Shown in pieces: positions 20,528-31,869 of a DNA stretch of 64,000 bases (positions within the stretch are counted from its first letter, which is position 1; each line of letters opens with the position of its first letter). The translations under genes were made by a program, and so were the position numbers. Origin of the DNA: Gnetum montanum (lineage: Eukaryota > Streptophyta > Gnetopsida > Gnetales > Gnetaceae). The DNA is taken from assembly GCA_015680685.1 (NCBI GenBank), contig MNCI01001980.1:9865-73864 (forward strand). Reading direction: 5' to 3'. Below the pieces are notes generated by a model. The model made no database searches, was not told the origin of the DNA, and saw only the letters and a program-made list of their open reading frames with translations.

Positions 20528-20564
20528 ATTACCAAACTACCATGTGCATGGATTTATTTATTAG

Positions 20565-22547
20565 TCTCAAACCAAACTACTATTGCTAGAGGTACCACCT
20601 AGGACTTACATCTAACCTTCTAGAGGCATTGAACAAAGGGACAAATGAGTCATGGATCATCCTCTTTTGCAGCAAGAGCCACACAGATGCATCCTAGTGG
20701 GGGTCAATTACTAAACATCTCTAGGGAGTCCATCTCCAATCGGCTACATAACTTAGAGCTAGCTCCTCATAAACAACAACCATGCAAGAATGCAAACAAG
20801 TACAAACCAAAAATTGATGGGAGAGGAACATAACTAACAAGCAACTAGTCCAAATGTCCAAGCGCTCCAACAAGAACCAACAATTGACTCCAAAATCAAT
20901 ACCAACAATCTAACATAACCTAGATTAATTTAGATGTTCAAAAGCATTGAAACATGTTGAACTAAGTTCCAACGATAAGATGGATCCAAGAATGGCAAAA
21001 TTGGGAGACCGTGACCACATCACGACCTAATTACGATTTGTGGTTTTCACAAAAAACCAATGGTAGAAACTACAACAAAAATACTTGACCATTACCTAAC
21101 GACAACCCATAGTGGCAAAACGATGACTTGACCACAACTCGTGGTTAACTAGGAACCACTCAAAATGGCTTAGAATGGAAAAAATGACAAGGAAGGTTTG
21201 ACTATGCATTTACCATGACTCATTACAGGAGACCATGACTTGGCCATGACTCGTGGTCAATGTCAGCAGTCTTGCCATGACCTATGGTTGACTCATGGTT
21301 TTGGCACAAATTCCGAAAAAAGGTAGAAAAGGACTCAAAATGATCATAGAACAATCAACAGTTGAGAAGGGACATTGGGAATGTCATAGCAATGACTCAG
21401 AAGACAATTACGAACCTTCAAACCAAGGAAAAAGTGACAAGTGAAATGAAAGTATGACAAAGGGTCCGACCTTTAGGTAAAATTATCCAAAACTTGTAAA
21501 ACGATAAGGATTTGGAATTCAGCAAAGCGATCAAAACCCAATTGAATCTATGACAGGAAGAACATAACAACATAACGATATGAATCTAATGAATAGTACC
21601 CAAGCCCCAAATAGTTAATTTCATAATTCTTACAAAATCGTCTTTTCCCAAAATCAGTGAAAGGCAATAAAATTATGACAAGAAGAATGAAGCAAATTAT
21701 TCATAAAAATCAGATATATCTATGCATGCAAAGCAATACCCAATCCCAATCATCATTACATACAGATATGAAAGAAAACCCAACAAAACCCAAATGCAAT
21801 AATAATGCACATCCCTATGAACTGAAATAAACAAGAAAAAAATGCCAAGATAACTCACCCAGAGTAATAGAATTGCAAATCTGTAAGCAACACATAAACT
21901 CAGCCACATGCTCTTGCATAATCATGCTCACAAACCAGCAAAGCACCACACATCACCACAAGCTTTCAATCTGGCAGTGCTTCCGTGTCAAGAAAATAGA
22001 TGTCAAAGTGCCCAATTGAATGAAGTATGGGATTTTTATAGAAAATCTACTGAAAAACTCAACATAGAAAAACTATTTTAATTCTAAAAATAAAAATACA
22101 ATAAAAGAAATCTACCACAATGTTTCATAATTCATGTAACCTCCCACAAAGGCAAAAGCCATACTAAAAACACACGAATTAGAAACATCATATACCATAA
22201 TAAGTTATTCAATAAAAATAGTATCATGCTCATCCAAGATTTTGCCCATGCCATGCCCATACCATAGTCTTCATGGAAAGCCTGCCAAACTCATCCACCT
22301 GGTTAGCGCATACCAGCTGAGAATACGTAATTCAATAATGCATAGAATTAAAAACCCATGAGAATAAAACGTAAAGCTGAAAATCTAACAAACAAGCATA
22401 CTCAAAGCATAGCATAACACCCAAAGCATCTAGAAGCACAAAAACACAAGGATAAATATACTAACCCAAACATCCAAAAATATGTGTTACTACAAATTAA
22501 TCTAATTTGTCTAGCTAAACCTTTGTGTGGGATGAGATTTCAATTAA
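20565..22547. other. non-coding, many TGACC/GGTCA-like motifs
   Basis: No coding region is supported. Between about 21000 and 21300 short motifs of the type CATGACTCGTGGT recur irregularly, giving a diffuse repeat. The remainder to 22547 is A-rich and featureless. The open frame at 21697-21909 on the minus strand is hydrophobic but has no context to support it. Confidence 0.5.
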
Positions 22548-22745
22548 ACTAAAACTGAATTTGTACTTACTTCCACTAAGACTTTGTTAGATATATCAAA
22601 TAGAGTAGTTTCATAATTTCTTTTACAGAATATTTTTTAATCCAAAACTGAAACTAAAACTGAAATTTTACGTACATTTACTAAGACACTAAGACACTAT
22701 TGGACATATTGGACCAGTTTCAAAACAACTTTTACAGAATTTTTT
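22548..22745. repeat. two-copy direct repeat, period about 106 bp
   Basis: About 22548-22632 and 22654-22745 share AAACTGAAWTTGTACKTAC, ACTAAGAC, an AGTTTCAWAA block and CTTTTACAGAAT in the same order. Non-coding; possibly an old LTR or UTR scrap. Confidence 0.6.
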
Positions 22746-22982
22746 ATTTGTCTATAGCTCAGCGTTGCCCATTGGAATGGAGCATTTGACATGGGGTTTC
22801 TATTCTAAGACTCTTACCACTAAGAGCTTAACAACAAAAAAATTCCATTAACCAATTAGTTTCATAAAAGAAAATTAATTGATAGATTAGCTAATTCCGT
22901 AGAACACTTGTGTGTTACGAAACTATTAATAACACTACGGTGCATTTATAGAGTTGGCTAAGAACACTTTAGCTCAGCTTTT

Positions 22983-23276
22983 TCATAATGTAATGGATTT
23001 AGGGTTTCTATTATTGTTTTGTATAACAATGGGTTTCTTATCTTTCATTAACAGTTTAGGGCATACTACCTTAATGTGCCTGGGGTCTTTACAATAGAAA
23101 TAGATTTTCACTTCTGCTTGGCCCTTGGGTTGAGGGTAGGTTGGTACACTACCAGTCTCATCTTCTATGTTGATGAGCAACTGGAAACAGTAAAAGCCTT
23201 CTCCATCTCTTCCACCTATTCACATGCAATAGCTGGATTGTCAGTCCCCTTAAAAACTCAAACCTCAAGTGATTAA
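22983..23276 (-). pseudogene. Ty3/gypsy gag scrap with a zinc knuckle
   Basis: From 23276 downward: V-F-K-G-T-D-N-P-A-I-A-C-E, stop where Trp is expected, V-E-E-M-E-K-A-F, the usual opening of a retrotransposon gag core. A frameshift then leads into the frame at 23180-22983 with Y-F-Y-C-K-D-P-R-H-I-K-V-V-C, a CX2CX4HX4C knuckle with its first Cys changed to Tyr. The core between these two parts is missing, so this is an internally deleted gag. No LTR could be assigned. Confidence 0.6.
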
Positions 23277-23487
23277 TTAATAGGATGATTCAAATGTAAG
23301 AGGTAAAATAGTAAATGCATGATATTGAAGATGGTTATAGAGATTATGAGATTGCTTGAATACTGTCATATCATAACTTTCACTTGGGTTCCATTTGGGA
23401 AGTTGTGCCTCTTTAAAAAGTAAAAGGATCCTCAGCCTTTTCAGATTCAAGTTCTTTCTGGAAGTTCTGAATCAGGAAGCAAAGAAG

Positions 23488-23560
23488 AGCCAGTGATAAG
23501 TGGTTAGCTCATTGTCTTGTTATACAAGAGGTTACTAGTGGGAGTCACCCTTGATGCATC
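23488..23560 (+). repeat. tRNA-like segment, possible SINE head
   Basis: AGTGGTTAGCTCATTG resembles a tRNA D-arm/box A, followed after about 25 bp by GAGGTTACTAGTGGGAGTC, a weak box B. The anticodon arm does not fold with a 7-base loop, so it is not a functional tRNA. A tRNA-derived SINE head is possible but unproven. Confidence 0.3.
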
Positions 23561-23639
23561 GTTATATTCTTCTATAATTCTTCTAATGTATCATGTTGGC
23601 TGTATGTCTTGGAATGTACCTATAGTCAAATTATTTTGG

Positions 23640-24204
23640 GTCTGACACCCCAGGAAAGAAAGAAGAGATAACAAAAATTTTGGGACTAGAAAACATAATT
23701 AAAAGAAGAAAAGTTGGATAGGCAAAAGTTGAGAATTCTACTGCAGGTAGTTCAGGATTCTAGTACAAGATTGTGCAAGAGGCATAAGAGGTACACAAGG
23801 CATAATTGGCATAAGAGTATGTAAAACCTAGGTACAAGGAATAATAAACCTGCGCTGCAAGCCTGACTGGAACTCAAATGTAAGAGTGAGTGGAACTCAC
23901 ATGTAAGAGTAAAATTCTAACACAAGAGTGAGAATATAGAGAAGGTTTTGTTGCAAGAGTCAAAATAAAGAAAATGAGATTGGGCACAATGAAGATATAA
24001 ATGAGATTCAGACACGTGAAATCAGAATTTTGACACATGAAACAAAAATCCTCACGCATGAAATGGGATTTGGGTGTCATAGATGCTAATGTAAATGATG
24101 TAGACAGGAACTTTGATGCTAGGGACAAGAACTCGGATGCTAGAGACTGGAAGTTAAGATGTTGAAGATGGTAATTCAAGTACAAGAGAGACATAATTTC
24201 TAGC
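23640..24204. other. non-coding, irregular short repeats
   Basis: AG-rich sequence with loosely repeated blocks (GGCATAAGAG, AACTCACATGTAAGAGT, GAYGCTAG). No gene. It may be intron of the gene ending at 26034, since it lies upstream of its last visible exons. Confidence 0.4.
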
Positions 24205-24559
24205 CAAAGATTTTTTCTTTTTTCTTTTTTTTTGAAAAAATTTTGGGAATAGATTAACTTCAAATTATGTACAAATGGAAAGCTGGGGGAATAAGCCGCC
24301 AGGGGTACTGCATGTCAAAACCTGGAGTGATGATCAACCCTGACATCCACCATCCGCTTACCCAGATGGGTATGAACTACTCCTAACAACAACCAACGTA
24401 AGCAAAAGCAGGTCCCCTGGACCTTTTGATACGAGACCCAGATATGAACGAAGTGTTCCAAAACTAACTGCTCTCCCCACGAGCCTGATCCGCAAACCCA
24501 AGAAAAAGACCAAACAGTAGTATAGCAGGGAATTATGTCTAACAGTGTGAAACAAAGAT
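24205..24559 (-). mobile_element. short retroposon with poly(A) and 7-bp target duplication
   Basis: Body 24212-24552 with a T-rich tract at 24211-24233 (a poly(A) tail on the minus strand), flanked by CAAAGAT at 24205-24211 and 24553-24559. The tail-proximal sequence GAAAAAATTTTGGGAATAGATTAAC resembles the 3' end of LINE 2 at 5561, which suggests a 5'-truncated LINE insertion. No coding domain remains. Confidence 0.55.
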
Positions 24560-25461
24560 CTAGAATGAACATGTTGGTTCTATCATGTGAGAAAGGTGTT
24601 CGGGAAGTAAATACGTGGACTGGGTTTCAAAATGAGATTTTGACCACCAAGGAAGATGAAGACTACAGTGAAAAAGATGTTAAATTTGTAAAGTAAAATT
24701 ATCCCCTACATTTAAAAACTCCTTTGCATATGTAAGCAAGCATTTCATGGAATTCTTAAGGATATTTCCTAAAAAATTGAAATAGAGGAAATTCTTGCAT
24801 GTGGGACAAATGAGAATTCTGATGTTTGGACGTTGAGAGCTCTAGCGAAAGAATGGCTAAAGTCCTAATGTCAGAAATGTGAAAATCTCATTGCTGAAAG
24901 GACACTCAAATGTTAGAGAAGTGAGAAGAACTGAACAAAAGTAAAATGAGGAAAGCCAATAAGGCAAAATGGTGGAACTTCAGGAGTAATAACCAAATTT
25001 ATACTTGATTTGTTGTGAAGAGTAGGAGGAAGGTTATTGAGTTCAATCTGAATCAGTTACACATAAAACCCACACTCTAGTTGGGGATTCAAATTGAATT
25101 GAAATTATATTTTATCGAAGATGTTCAATCCTAAGCACAATATCCCAGTTAAATAATATTAGAGAAATTCAACCTACAAGCTTAACCATCAGTAATGCTT
25201 ACAATCGAACATAAAACATTTTTGGAAACCAGGAAAACATACGATAAGGAAGCTCCTGACCTAATATCATTGGGTGATTAGTTTATATGAGCAAATGTGA
25301 ACAATTGTTTTAACTTTTGAAAGGTTACTACGTCATACATTTCAATGTTATCTCTGATATCCTTGCTTATGTCAGTTTGAATTGTTTATTGACTCTTTAA
25401 TAAAGATCACATGCAGGTAATGAACACTAACAGAGTTGATTCTTCTGTGTGCATGGTATAG
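24560..25461. other. non-coding, probable intron
   Basis: No coding domain. It ends in a plausible splice acceptor (…TGGTATAG at 25461) before the exon at 25462, so at least its right part is likely intron. Confidence 0.45.
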
Positions 25462-25624
25462 ACGTCAACAGTGCAGCTGCCTAAATTGTTTGCTCCTCTT
25501 TCTCTACAACATTCACAAAGTGGGAGCATAAGTAAGATGCAGAAACTTAAGTCTTCTCATGGAAGATTGGAAACACTTCACAAAGATGATAAATCTAATC
25601 AGCATGTTTCTATGATACAAAATG
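25462..25624 (+). CDS. host gene, penultimate visible coding exon (partial gene)
   Basis: An open exon reading V-Q-L-P-K-L-F-A-P-L-S-L-Q-H, then M-Q-K-L-K-S-S-H-G-R-L. It is bounded by an acceptor AG at 25460-25461 and a donor GTATCC at 25625. It joins in phase to the exon at 25718: the last base, G, completes a Gly codon with the next exon. Unlike everything around it, the reading is clean and splice signals fit. The protein is Ser/Lys/Gln-rich with no domain I recognise. Upstream exons are not found in this window with any confidence; they may lie in the repeat-filled stretch to the left. Confidence 0.6.
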
Positions 25625-25717
25625 GTATCCTATTTGCAACTTGCATATTAATGTTGATTACTGTACAACATTATTGAAATTGGTGCATGTTGGTAATTCT
25701 GCTAACAAATCCTGCAG
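25625..25717 (+). other. short intron, 93 bp
   Basis: GT at 25625 and AG at 25716-25717, with a preceding CTGCAG acceptor context. Length is normal for a short plant intron, and the reading frame is kept across it. Confidence 0.6.
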
Positions 25718-26034
25718 GAGATAATTCTGATCGTTACATAGATAGTGAATTAAAGTTCCAGCCATTGAACCCCTTTGAAAATGTTTATGGTTCTAGTTGG
25801 GGCAAGTTCCTTGCTCGAGCACTGCAAAGTAAAATGGCTTCTCAAGCAGCACAATCCCCTATTGCACTTCAACAACTGTCACCAAATAGAGGATTAATTC
25901 AACCAAGGTCCTCGATAACTGATGAACCGGAAGAGGTTTTGACAGATCTTGAAGAGCATAATAACAGGGATGAATTAGTCCGTCCCTTCTCTCCACCTTT
26001 GCTTACAGAGCTGTCGTCATTTTCAGATACTTAA
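25718..26034 (+). CDS. host gene, last coding exon
   Basis: About 105 codons ending in TAA at 26032-26034. Features: L-N-P-F-E-N-V-Y-G-S-S-W-G-K-F-L-A-R-A-L, M-A-S-Q-A-A-Q-S-P-I-A-L-Q-Q-L, an acidic E-P-E-E-V-L-T-D-L-E-E-H patch and a Ser/Pro-rich end (P-F-S-P-P-L-L-T-E-L-S-S-F). No membrane segment. I do not recognise the family; it reads like the disordered C-terminus of a larger cytosolic or nuclear protein. The balanced composition and lack of stops separate it from the decayed element ORFs. This is the best candidate for a living gene in the window. Confidence 0.65.
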
Positions 26035-26560
26035 GACCGTTTCCTAGGTATGGTTTGGATTTATTTTTCTAAGCGTTGTTTTTTACCTGGCATCTTCCGA
26101 AGTGTAACATAAAATAGTCTAAAGTTTACCCCTAAATCTTGTAACTTGAGTTGTTAAGTTCATGGTTTAAAATTTTTATTTGAAGAGTTCAAATTTTTTG
26201 ATGCGTTGAAAAGTTAAAATTACCTATTTGTAAAACTGAAAATAGGATCATTGTTATCACTTCTTCCTACATACAAATAATATAAAAAGGTTCATTTTTC
26301 AAATTATTTTGTGATGCAGTACCTATATCAGACGTTGATGCTTCTTTAATGGAGCGTTCAATGCAAACCATGCATACATGAAAGGCATTAGAGGAAGAAG
26401 CTTTCACCATTGTGTACTACATCACTGGGAGTTTAGGAAAGTAATGAAAGCGATCATTTAAAACCAATTCATCAATTTCTTCTTGATTTTGTAAACTGTT
26501 AATTGTAGTATGTGTCATTGTAATCCTCTTAATAAATGCAACAACCGCATGTTTGAAAGC
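26035..26560 (+). other. host gene 3' UTR with intron and poly(A) signal
   Basis: A donor AG|GTATGG at 26048 and an acceptor TGATGCAG at 26319 would remove a T-rich 272-bp intron from the 3' UTR. AATAAA lies at 26531-26536. A UTR intron more than 50 nt past the stop might bring the transcript under nonsense-mediated decay, but here the junction is only 13 nt past the stop. Confidence 0.45.
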
Positions 26561-27288
26561 GTTATGCAACCTTCGAAATAATCAGGCCCCTTGCACAAGA
26601 AGCACTGTCAACAACAGTTGTTGGCACTGTTCATTGCCACTAACAATTTCGAGGAGAAGAGAGCAGAATTTTTATCACTGATGTAGCTGCAATCTTACAT
26701 CACAATGAAACTATGAATTCCACTTCCAATTTAAATGATGAATGATGCTGTTATCACAATTGTTATTAACGAGACCATCAACCTTGGAAACAATTTGGTT
26801 GCAGAGTCTCTGCTGATCACTAAGAGATGTTATGAACAGGCCATTTGCAGGGGTTTCAAACAGTTTGATATTCTGAATTAAAAAGAGATGTCCAGCACAA
26901 TTAACCTCCAACTGTTGTCCTTTCAATATATATATTTATTTGTCGTATTTGTTACCTACTAAATACGCTTGCAGACTTTGTTTATAGATCTTATGATAGT
27001 TAGATTACGTAATTTCATCCGCTGGGTTTTATTTCTTAGATAAGTTATAAACATTGCGAAACTTTTGGTCATGCAAGGGACCATAACTAAGGAGTTTCCA
27101 TTAGAGGCTGAGACTGTTCCATTGATTGGCATGATTTTTGGAGCGGGTTTTGAATTGTATTAATAAAAGTTATGAAAGAAGTAGACCACGAGTCATATTA
27201 AATTCGCACATTACATCATTATTCATGGTCTCCGTTGTGGGTTGTTTATCATGCGATGTGAAATTGTCGTGAATTATTGACAGTTAGA
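26561..27288. other. intergenic between host gene and Mutator-like element
   Basis: No firm gene. A minus-strand open frame at 26926-26711 (72 codons) has ordinary composition but no start context or domain, so it is not called. Confidence 0.45.
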
Positions 27289-27297
27289 TTGGTTGAG
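27289..27297. other. 9-bp target duplication, left
   Basis: TTGGTTGAG; pairs with TAGGTTGAG at 38305-38313 (8 of 9). Confidence 0.75.
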
Positions 27298-27935
27298 GGA
27301 AGTGTCTCTGCTGTGCCTTATACTTTGTGCCACCTTGGCTGCTGCATCATGCTCATCATGGATGTCATGTATATGCTTTGGACGCATGTGTGGCTTAAAA
27401 ATCGGTAAAAAGAAAAAACATCATACTTTGTGGGGGGAAAAAAAATAGAAATCACTGCAATTTGTTTTTCTTTCTTGATTTGGTTTTCATTCTGCATCTT
27501 TTTTCGTATTTCCATCCCAAACCTGCTGCGTTATGCAGTTGTTCGATTGTGCTGCTGTTATTCTTACATTTCAATTCAATTGCCTACTAAATTGAAGATC
27601 AAATAAAGTGTGCTGAAGCCAACATTACTGTATGCATTTTTCAGTTTTTATTCCTGTATTAAGCATCGTTAAAACGTGCAAATGTGAAATACCATTCTCA
27701 TGGATTCCATTTTCAGGCTGTATCTTTTTTCTGATTTTTACGACATAGCTGCTGCCTTGCGGTGCTCCCAATGTTGCCTTTCAATTGCTAACCATATTGG
27801 AGATGTAAACAATTGTTATGTGTATTTGTTAGTTTTCAGTGTAAAACTTACATTATTTATTCATTATTTGACGAAGCTTTTATATTTCTAAAAATTATCT
27901 TTTTTGTAAAGAAAAATCTTTCATTGTTTTTTTTA
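27298..27935 (+). repeat. left terminal inverted repeat
   Basis: Reverse complement of 37662-38304 with interspersed mismatches and small indels. Clear matching blocks include the outer GTCTCT...TGCCACC, ATGACATCCATGATGAGCAT, the AATTGAATTGAAATGTAAGAA block, and an inner AAGATAATTTTTAGAAA block. Confidence 0.85.
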
Positions 27936-27944
27936 ATAGGATTT

Positions 27945-28633
27945 ATTGTGAATAGAAAGAATAGGACATTAAAGGAGAAGACATGGATGAAGGCTTTGGA
28001 AATCTTTAATTTAGATTGCCTAGAGAGTGAGGATCATGAGATGAATATCTAGTTCATAGTCAAAGTTCCAAGTCACCCTCAAGCTAGTATGTGGTATTAA
28101 AGATATTTTTTAATGAAATGACTTATGAATGTATGTGGGCCAAACAAGGCAACATAAGCAAGCATGCAATTAATGTCATTGTGATATTAAAAGGAGTTGA
28201 ACAAGGCTACAAATATATTTTTTGTGGACAACAATTTGATAGTAAAGATGATGACAAAGATGTATGCTTTACCAAAGAATTTCCTGGTCTTAATGAAATT
28301 GCTAAGTTGGGAACACATGATAGTTCACAATAGTTGATATGTACTACCATTTCTAATCAACCTTTAAGAAGTGATTTTCATATTTTAGAAAAAACAAATT
28401 ATTCACAACATGGAGATAATACAAAAATAGTTTTGGTAAATAATCAAACTAAGATATTTGTAGAAAAACAACTAAAGGAAAGAGTTTATAAGATACAAAA
28501 CAACCTTCTTAGTTTAAGTAGAAAGCTTCCAATAGATCTTGAAAGCATTGCTGATATTGAAAAAGATGTTTTAAAGTTGATAGAGAAGTATGAGCTTCTA
28601 AAACAATTAAAGCATCTTGTTAGCAAGAAATGA
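27945..28633 (+). pseudogene. unknown plus-strand ORFs inside the Mutator-like element
   Basis: Three consecutive frames (to 28052, 28091-28333 and 28334-28633) read as one decayed protein of about 220 residues with a charged, helical end (L-S-R-K-L-P-I-D-L-E-S-I, then Leu/Lys/Glu-rich). No domain is recognised. Near 28062 it shares a 25-bp near-match with the end of the viral region at 29315-29339, read on opposite strands (K-V-P-S-H-P-Q in both). That suggests an inverted piece of the same virus, perhaps a reading frame downstream of RNase H. Alternative: a part of the transposon itself. Confidence 0.35.
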
Positions 28634-29279
28634 CTATCTAGTTGGATTAGTTCAACTAGAAAACAAAGAAAAAGAAAAAGCTTGTGTTAAGTGGTGCATG
28701 TAAATGTAAGTTACCATTTAGAAATGATAGTTTTAGTTTGCCCCACTCCAAGAAGGTAGTGCTTCAATAGAGAGTAGGTATATATATTCTTAGTTATCTA
28801 TCTCTTGTCTTTATTTGATTGTAGTAATTGCCTCTATTTACTTATTGTTTATTTATTCTTGGTATTTTATAATAATTAATATTTTGCTATTTCATTGTAG
28901 CAAGGATCTTAATGAGGAGCAAAACACATAGGTAATGTTATATTTTTGGAAAACAATTTATTCAGCTTTAATTTTTAAATATGCATACTCTTGTAATCAA
29001 GCACTTTGAAGATAGATCTTGTAACAATTTCATATGTTATGTTAATGTTTGGGTATGGCGAAAACCAAATTGAGATAATATTTTTGTGGCTTAAGGTGTT
29101 TCTAATGATATTTCAAGCAAGTATAATATTAAATTCTTATAGGAACAAACTATACAAGATGCATTTGAGCTTGTATTTTCCTTTCCATTTGTCTTATAGA
29201 TACTTTAGATCTACACAAACATAATAAAATATTAATTTTAGAATTATATCCATTATTTAAATCGACTACTTTTTATTAA
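28634..29279. other. AT-rich, nothing recognised
   Basis: No domain. A stretch around 28660-28800 and a plus-strand frame at 29006-29224 are low-complexity, with no supporting context. Confidence 0.45.
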
Positions 29280-29379
29280 ATATAGGTTTACTTTTGCAAT
29301 ATTTGGTGGGCTTTGAGGGTGACTTGGAACTTTGTTTAAGGATTTTGAGCTTAAATATTTACCAAAATGCTTTAAGTCA

Positions 29380-29600
29380 CTTCTGATTATAAAATGGACA
29401 TTTTGTAGGAATAATCAGAATTTTTCAATACCTCTAATAATGGCCAACAGTTCTTTATGAGTGCTATGGTAATTTTGTTGTGCTTCGTTGAACTTTCCTA
29501 AGGCATATCGACATATCCTGAGAACTTTATCTTTCTCTTCTTTAAGGGTAGCTCCCCAAAACTTGTAAGAAGCATCCATTTCTAAGATTAATTATCCATC
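29380..29600 (-). pseudogene. viral RNase H region, broken
   Basis: M-D-A-S-Y-K-F-W-G-A (first catalytic Asp) near 29580 and a K-E-L-L-A-I-I-R-G helix with the catalytic Glu near 29455. It directly follows the RT, as in all caulimovirids; similarity fades by about 29280. Confidence 0.8.
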
Positions 29601-29639
29601 TATAGGAAGCTGGAGTTTTGGTAGGTTATTGCATTGTTG

Positions 29640-30480
29640 TTTGATGAGGACAACAGTGTCTATGTGTCGTTTAGACCAAATAGGAGGATTTGATCCAAGT
29701 TGTTCATTTAGAAGCTTTCTGTCTTTGGTCAAATTTTTGTAAAATCTTGATACATAATTAATACAACCCAAAAATCATTGAAGTTGGGTTTTATCCTTGA
29801 TTTCACTAGGGAACTTTTTTATAGATTCTAATATATGCTCCTATAGTGCTATGGTTCTTTGAGTGATTTGTAATGCTAAAAATTCAATAGAATCTTTTGC
29901 AACTTGCATTTTTGTGGGGGATAGTACTAATCCATTTTCGTCTATAGTTTTTCTAAATATTTCTAAATGCTTTAGATGTTGCTAAGGGTCTTTACTCATT
30001 ATTAATATATCATCTATATATACCATAATAAAAGGAAAATTTTCAAAGATATGATCGATGCATCTCTAGAAAATGGAGGGTGCAATTTTTATTTCAAAAG
30101 AAAGGACAATCCATTTGTATAAACGTCTTGGTACTGTAAAGGTAGTTTTCCATCTATCAGAGTGGTTTACCTATTTTTACTAAAAACCAAAATTTAGGTC
30201 GAACTTCGAATATCCATTAGTATGCAGGAGTCTTTGGAATAAATCATCTTTATTGGGAATAGGATGTTGGACTAGTTTTATAAGATCATTTATAGGTTTG
30301 TAGTTTATGACTAGTCTTTTCTTGCCTTTGACTTGCTTTGTGTGCTTATTGACGTAAAAGGTTGCACATGTAAACATGCTAGTACTTGGTTGTATTAACT
30401 TTTTATCTAGCAATGTTTGTATCTCTTGGTCACATTCTATTTTTAGGGATTAAGGCATTCCTATATGATGTGCCTTTGCT
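29640..30480 (-). pseudogene. viral reverse transcriptase region, broken
   Basis: The frame at 30413-30180 shows the N-terminal RT blocks (R-L-V-I-N-Y, then Y-S-K-F-D-L). After breaks, the catalytic box Y-I-D-D is intact at 30020-30009. Further on are thumb-like blocks with an F-L-G motif near 29780. Sequence character is caulimovirid rather than Ty3-type. Multiple stops. Confidence 0.85.
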
Positions 30481-30626
30481 TTTATTTTTACATTATACCT
30501 AAATTCTATTTTGCACCAATGCACTTTTTTATATATGAAAAGAGTGGGGTTATCACTAGCTAAGCTTAAGAGCTTTTCTTTTATTTTGCTAAATTCGCTT
30601 TCTAATTTTTTGACATTATTTACAAC

Positions 30627-31082
30627 CTATTGTATTTTAGCAGGGCTTTTATGTTCCCAAGCTTGGAATTGACTTTTGTAAGTATTTTGTCTGAAAAATC
30701 TTTCTCCTAGTAGTAGTACATAAGATCTTCCTATTGTACATGGTTCAAGGCTTTGAAGATTGTTAGTACTAATGAGAAGATCATAGGATCTTATTTCGCA
30801 ATGGCAGACTTCTATATGAAGTATCTTTCCTTGAGAAGTTCTAATAAGAATAGTGGCTTTGTATTCCATTCTTATCTTTTGGGTGTTGAATGTGACATAA
30901 GTTTTTTTCTTTTTATCCCAAAAATAAGAAGGTATAATATTCCATCTAGCTAGAGATAATTCAGCACCACTATCTATGAGAATGTAAATGGGATATGATT
31001 TATAACCTTCAAATTTTATGAAGAAAGTACAAATAGGTAAGTTGATTATCCTATTATTATTATTAACTAGATTGATAGGCAT
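30627..31082 (-). pseudogene. viral aspartic protease region
   Basis: This 151-aa open frame is the longest surviving viral piece. The catalytic D-S-G is at 30974-30966, followed by A-E-L-S-L, as in retroviral-type proteases that process the viral polyprotein. The domain lies between the zinc knuckle and the reverse transcriptase, as expected. Confidence 0.8.
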
Positions 31083-31869
31083 GGCATGCGTTTCTTTCTG
31101 GTATTTTTATCTTTTGAAGCTTTCTTTTATTTTTTCTAATTTAGAGAGTTCTTGAGTTGTCCATTGTATATATTTCCTCAATTAGAATATTCTTTAAGTA
31201 CACATGAGAGACTCATCTAAAGGAGAATTTTTTTTTTAGAGTCTATGTTTCACTATAAGATGTATCCCCTATTTCATTAGGTTCAATGGCAAATTTTGAC
31301 TCACTTGGGGATTCTCGTTGTATTTTTGGATATTTAAAACAACATTCTTCTATGAAAAATCATTGTTCATCCAATTCTTGTTTCTTCTCTATAATTTTTT
31401 GCTTGAGAGACATGATTTTGTTTATGTCACCTATCGAGACTTGTGTTAGTTATTTTTCTAGCTTTTCTAATTGTTGTTTTATTATTTGATAAGTTGGATT
31501 AGCTTCTACTAGATCTATGGTGCTAACATCTAGTGGTCTTTCATATAGGTCAAATTCATCATCATATCTAGAGGAGGATTATGTGCTTAGAGGTCTAATG
31601 GTTTTGGATCATCTAAAAGGTTTTTTGCCTAATTGTTGTTTATTCATATGGCAAAAACATATGTCATCTTCTGAATCATCAACATTATTTCCTTCCCCAT
31701 TAAAAGAGGCTATTGAGGGATCAATGTCACTAATATGATAATTCGAGTATTCGTTGGATTCAATGTAAATGTCACCAAGGATGAAAGGAGTAGATGGGTC
31801 AAGAGTAAAGTCATACTATTATTTGAAAAGATTGTAATGTTCAATAAAATTGACCTATATGGAGTGTTT

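Larger units (their letters stand above)
16750..20540 (-). mobile_element. LINE 2, 5' part: ORF1, endonuclease, reverse transcriptase
   Basis: Upstream part of the LINE interrupted by element A; it continues at 7717-5546. On the minus strand: ORF1 (20527-19537), endonuclease (about 18960-18445), pre-RT linker, RT (about 17900-16785). The order and spacing are standard for plant L1. The 5' end is set at about 20540 from the last Gly-rich ORF1 sequence; the true transcript start is not visible. Confidence 0.85.

Noticed and set aside
20277-20564. Plus-strand Pro/Ala-rich frame, and its twin at 3025-3288
   Set aside because: Both are antisense to the Gly/Ala-rich start of LINE ORF1 on the minus strand.
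23488-23560. Possible functional tRNA gene
   Set aside because: Box A and box B are only approximate and the anticodon arm has no 7-base loop, so it is kept only as a weak SINE-head candidate.
23874-24263. Minus-strand 129-codon frame rich in Ser/Leu/Phe
   Set aside because: It arises from irregular AG-rich short repeats and has no homologous pattern.
26711-26926. Minus-strand 72-codon frame beside the host gene
   Set aside because: No domain, no splice or start context; may be chance in a UTR or intergenic region.
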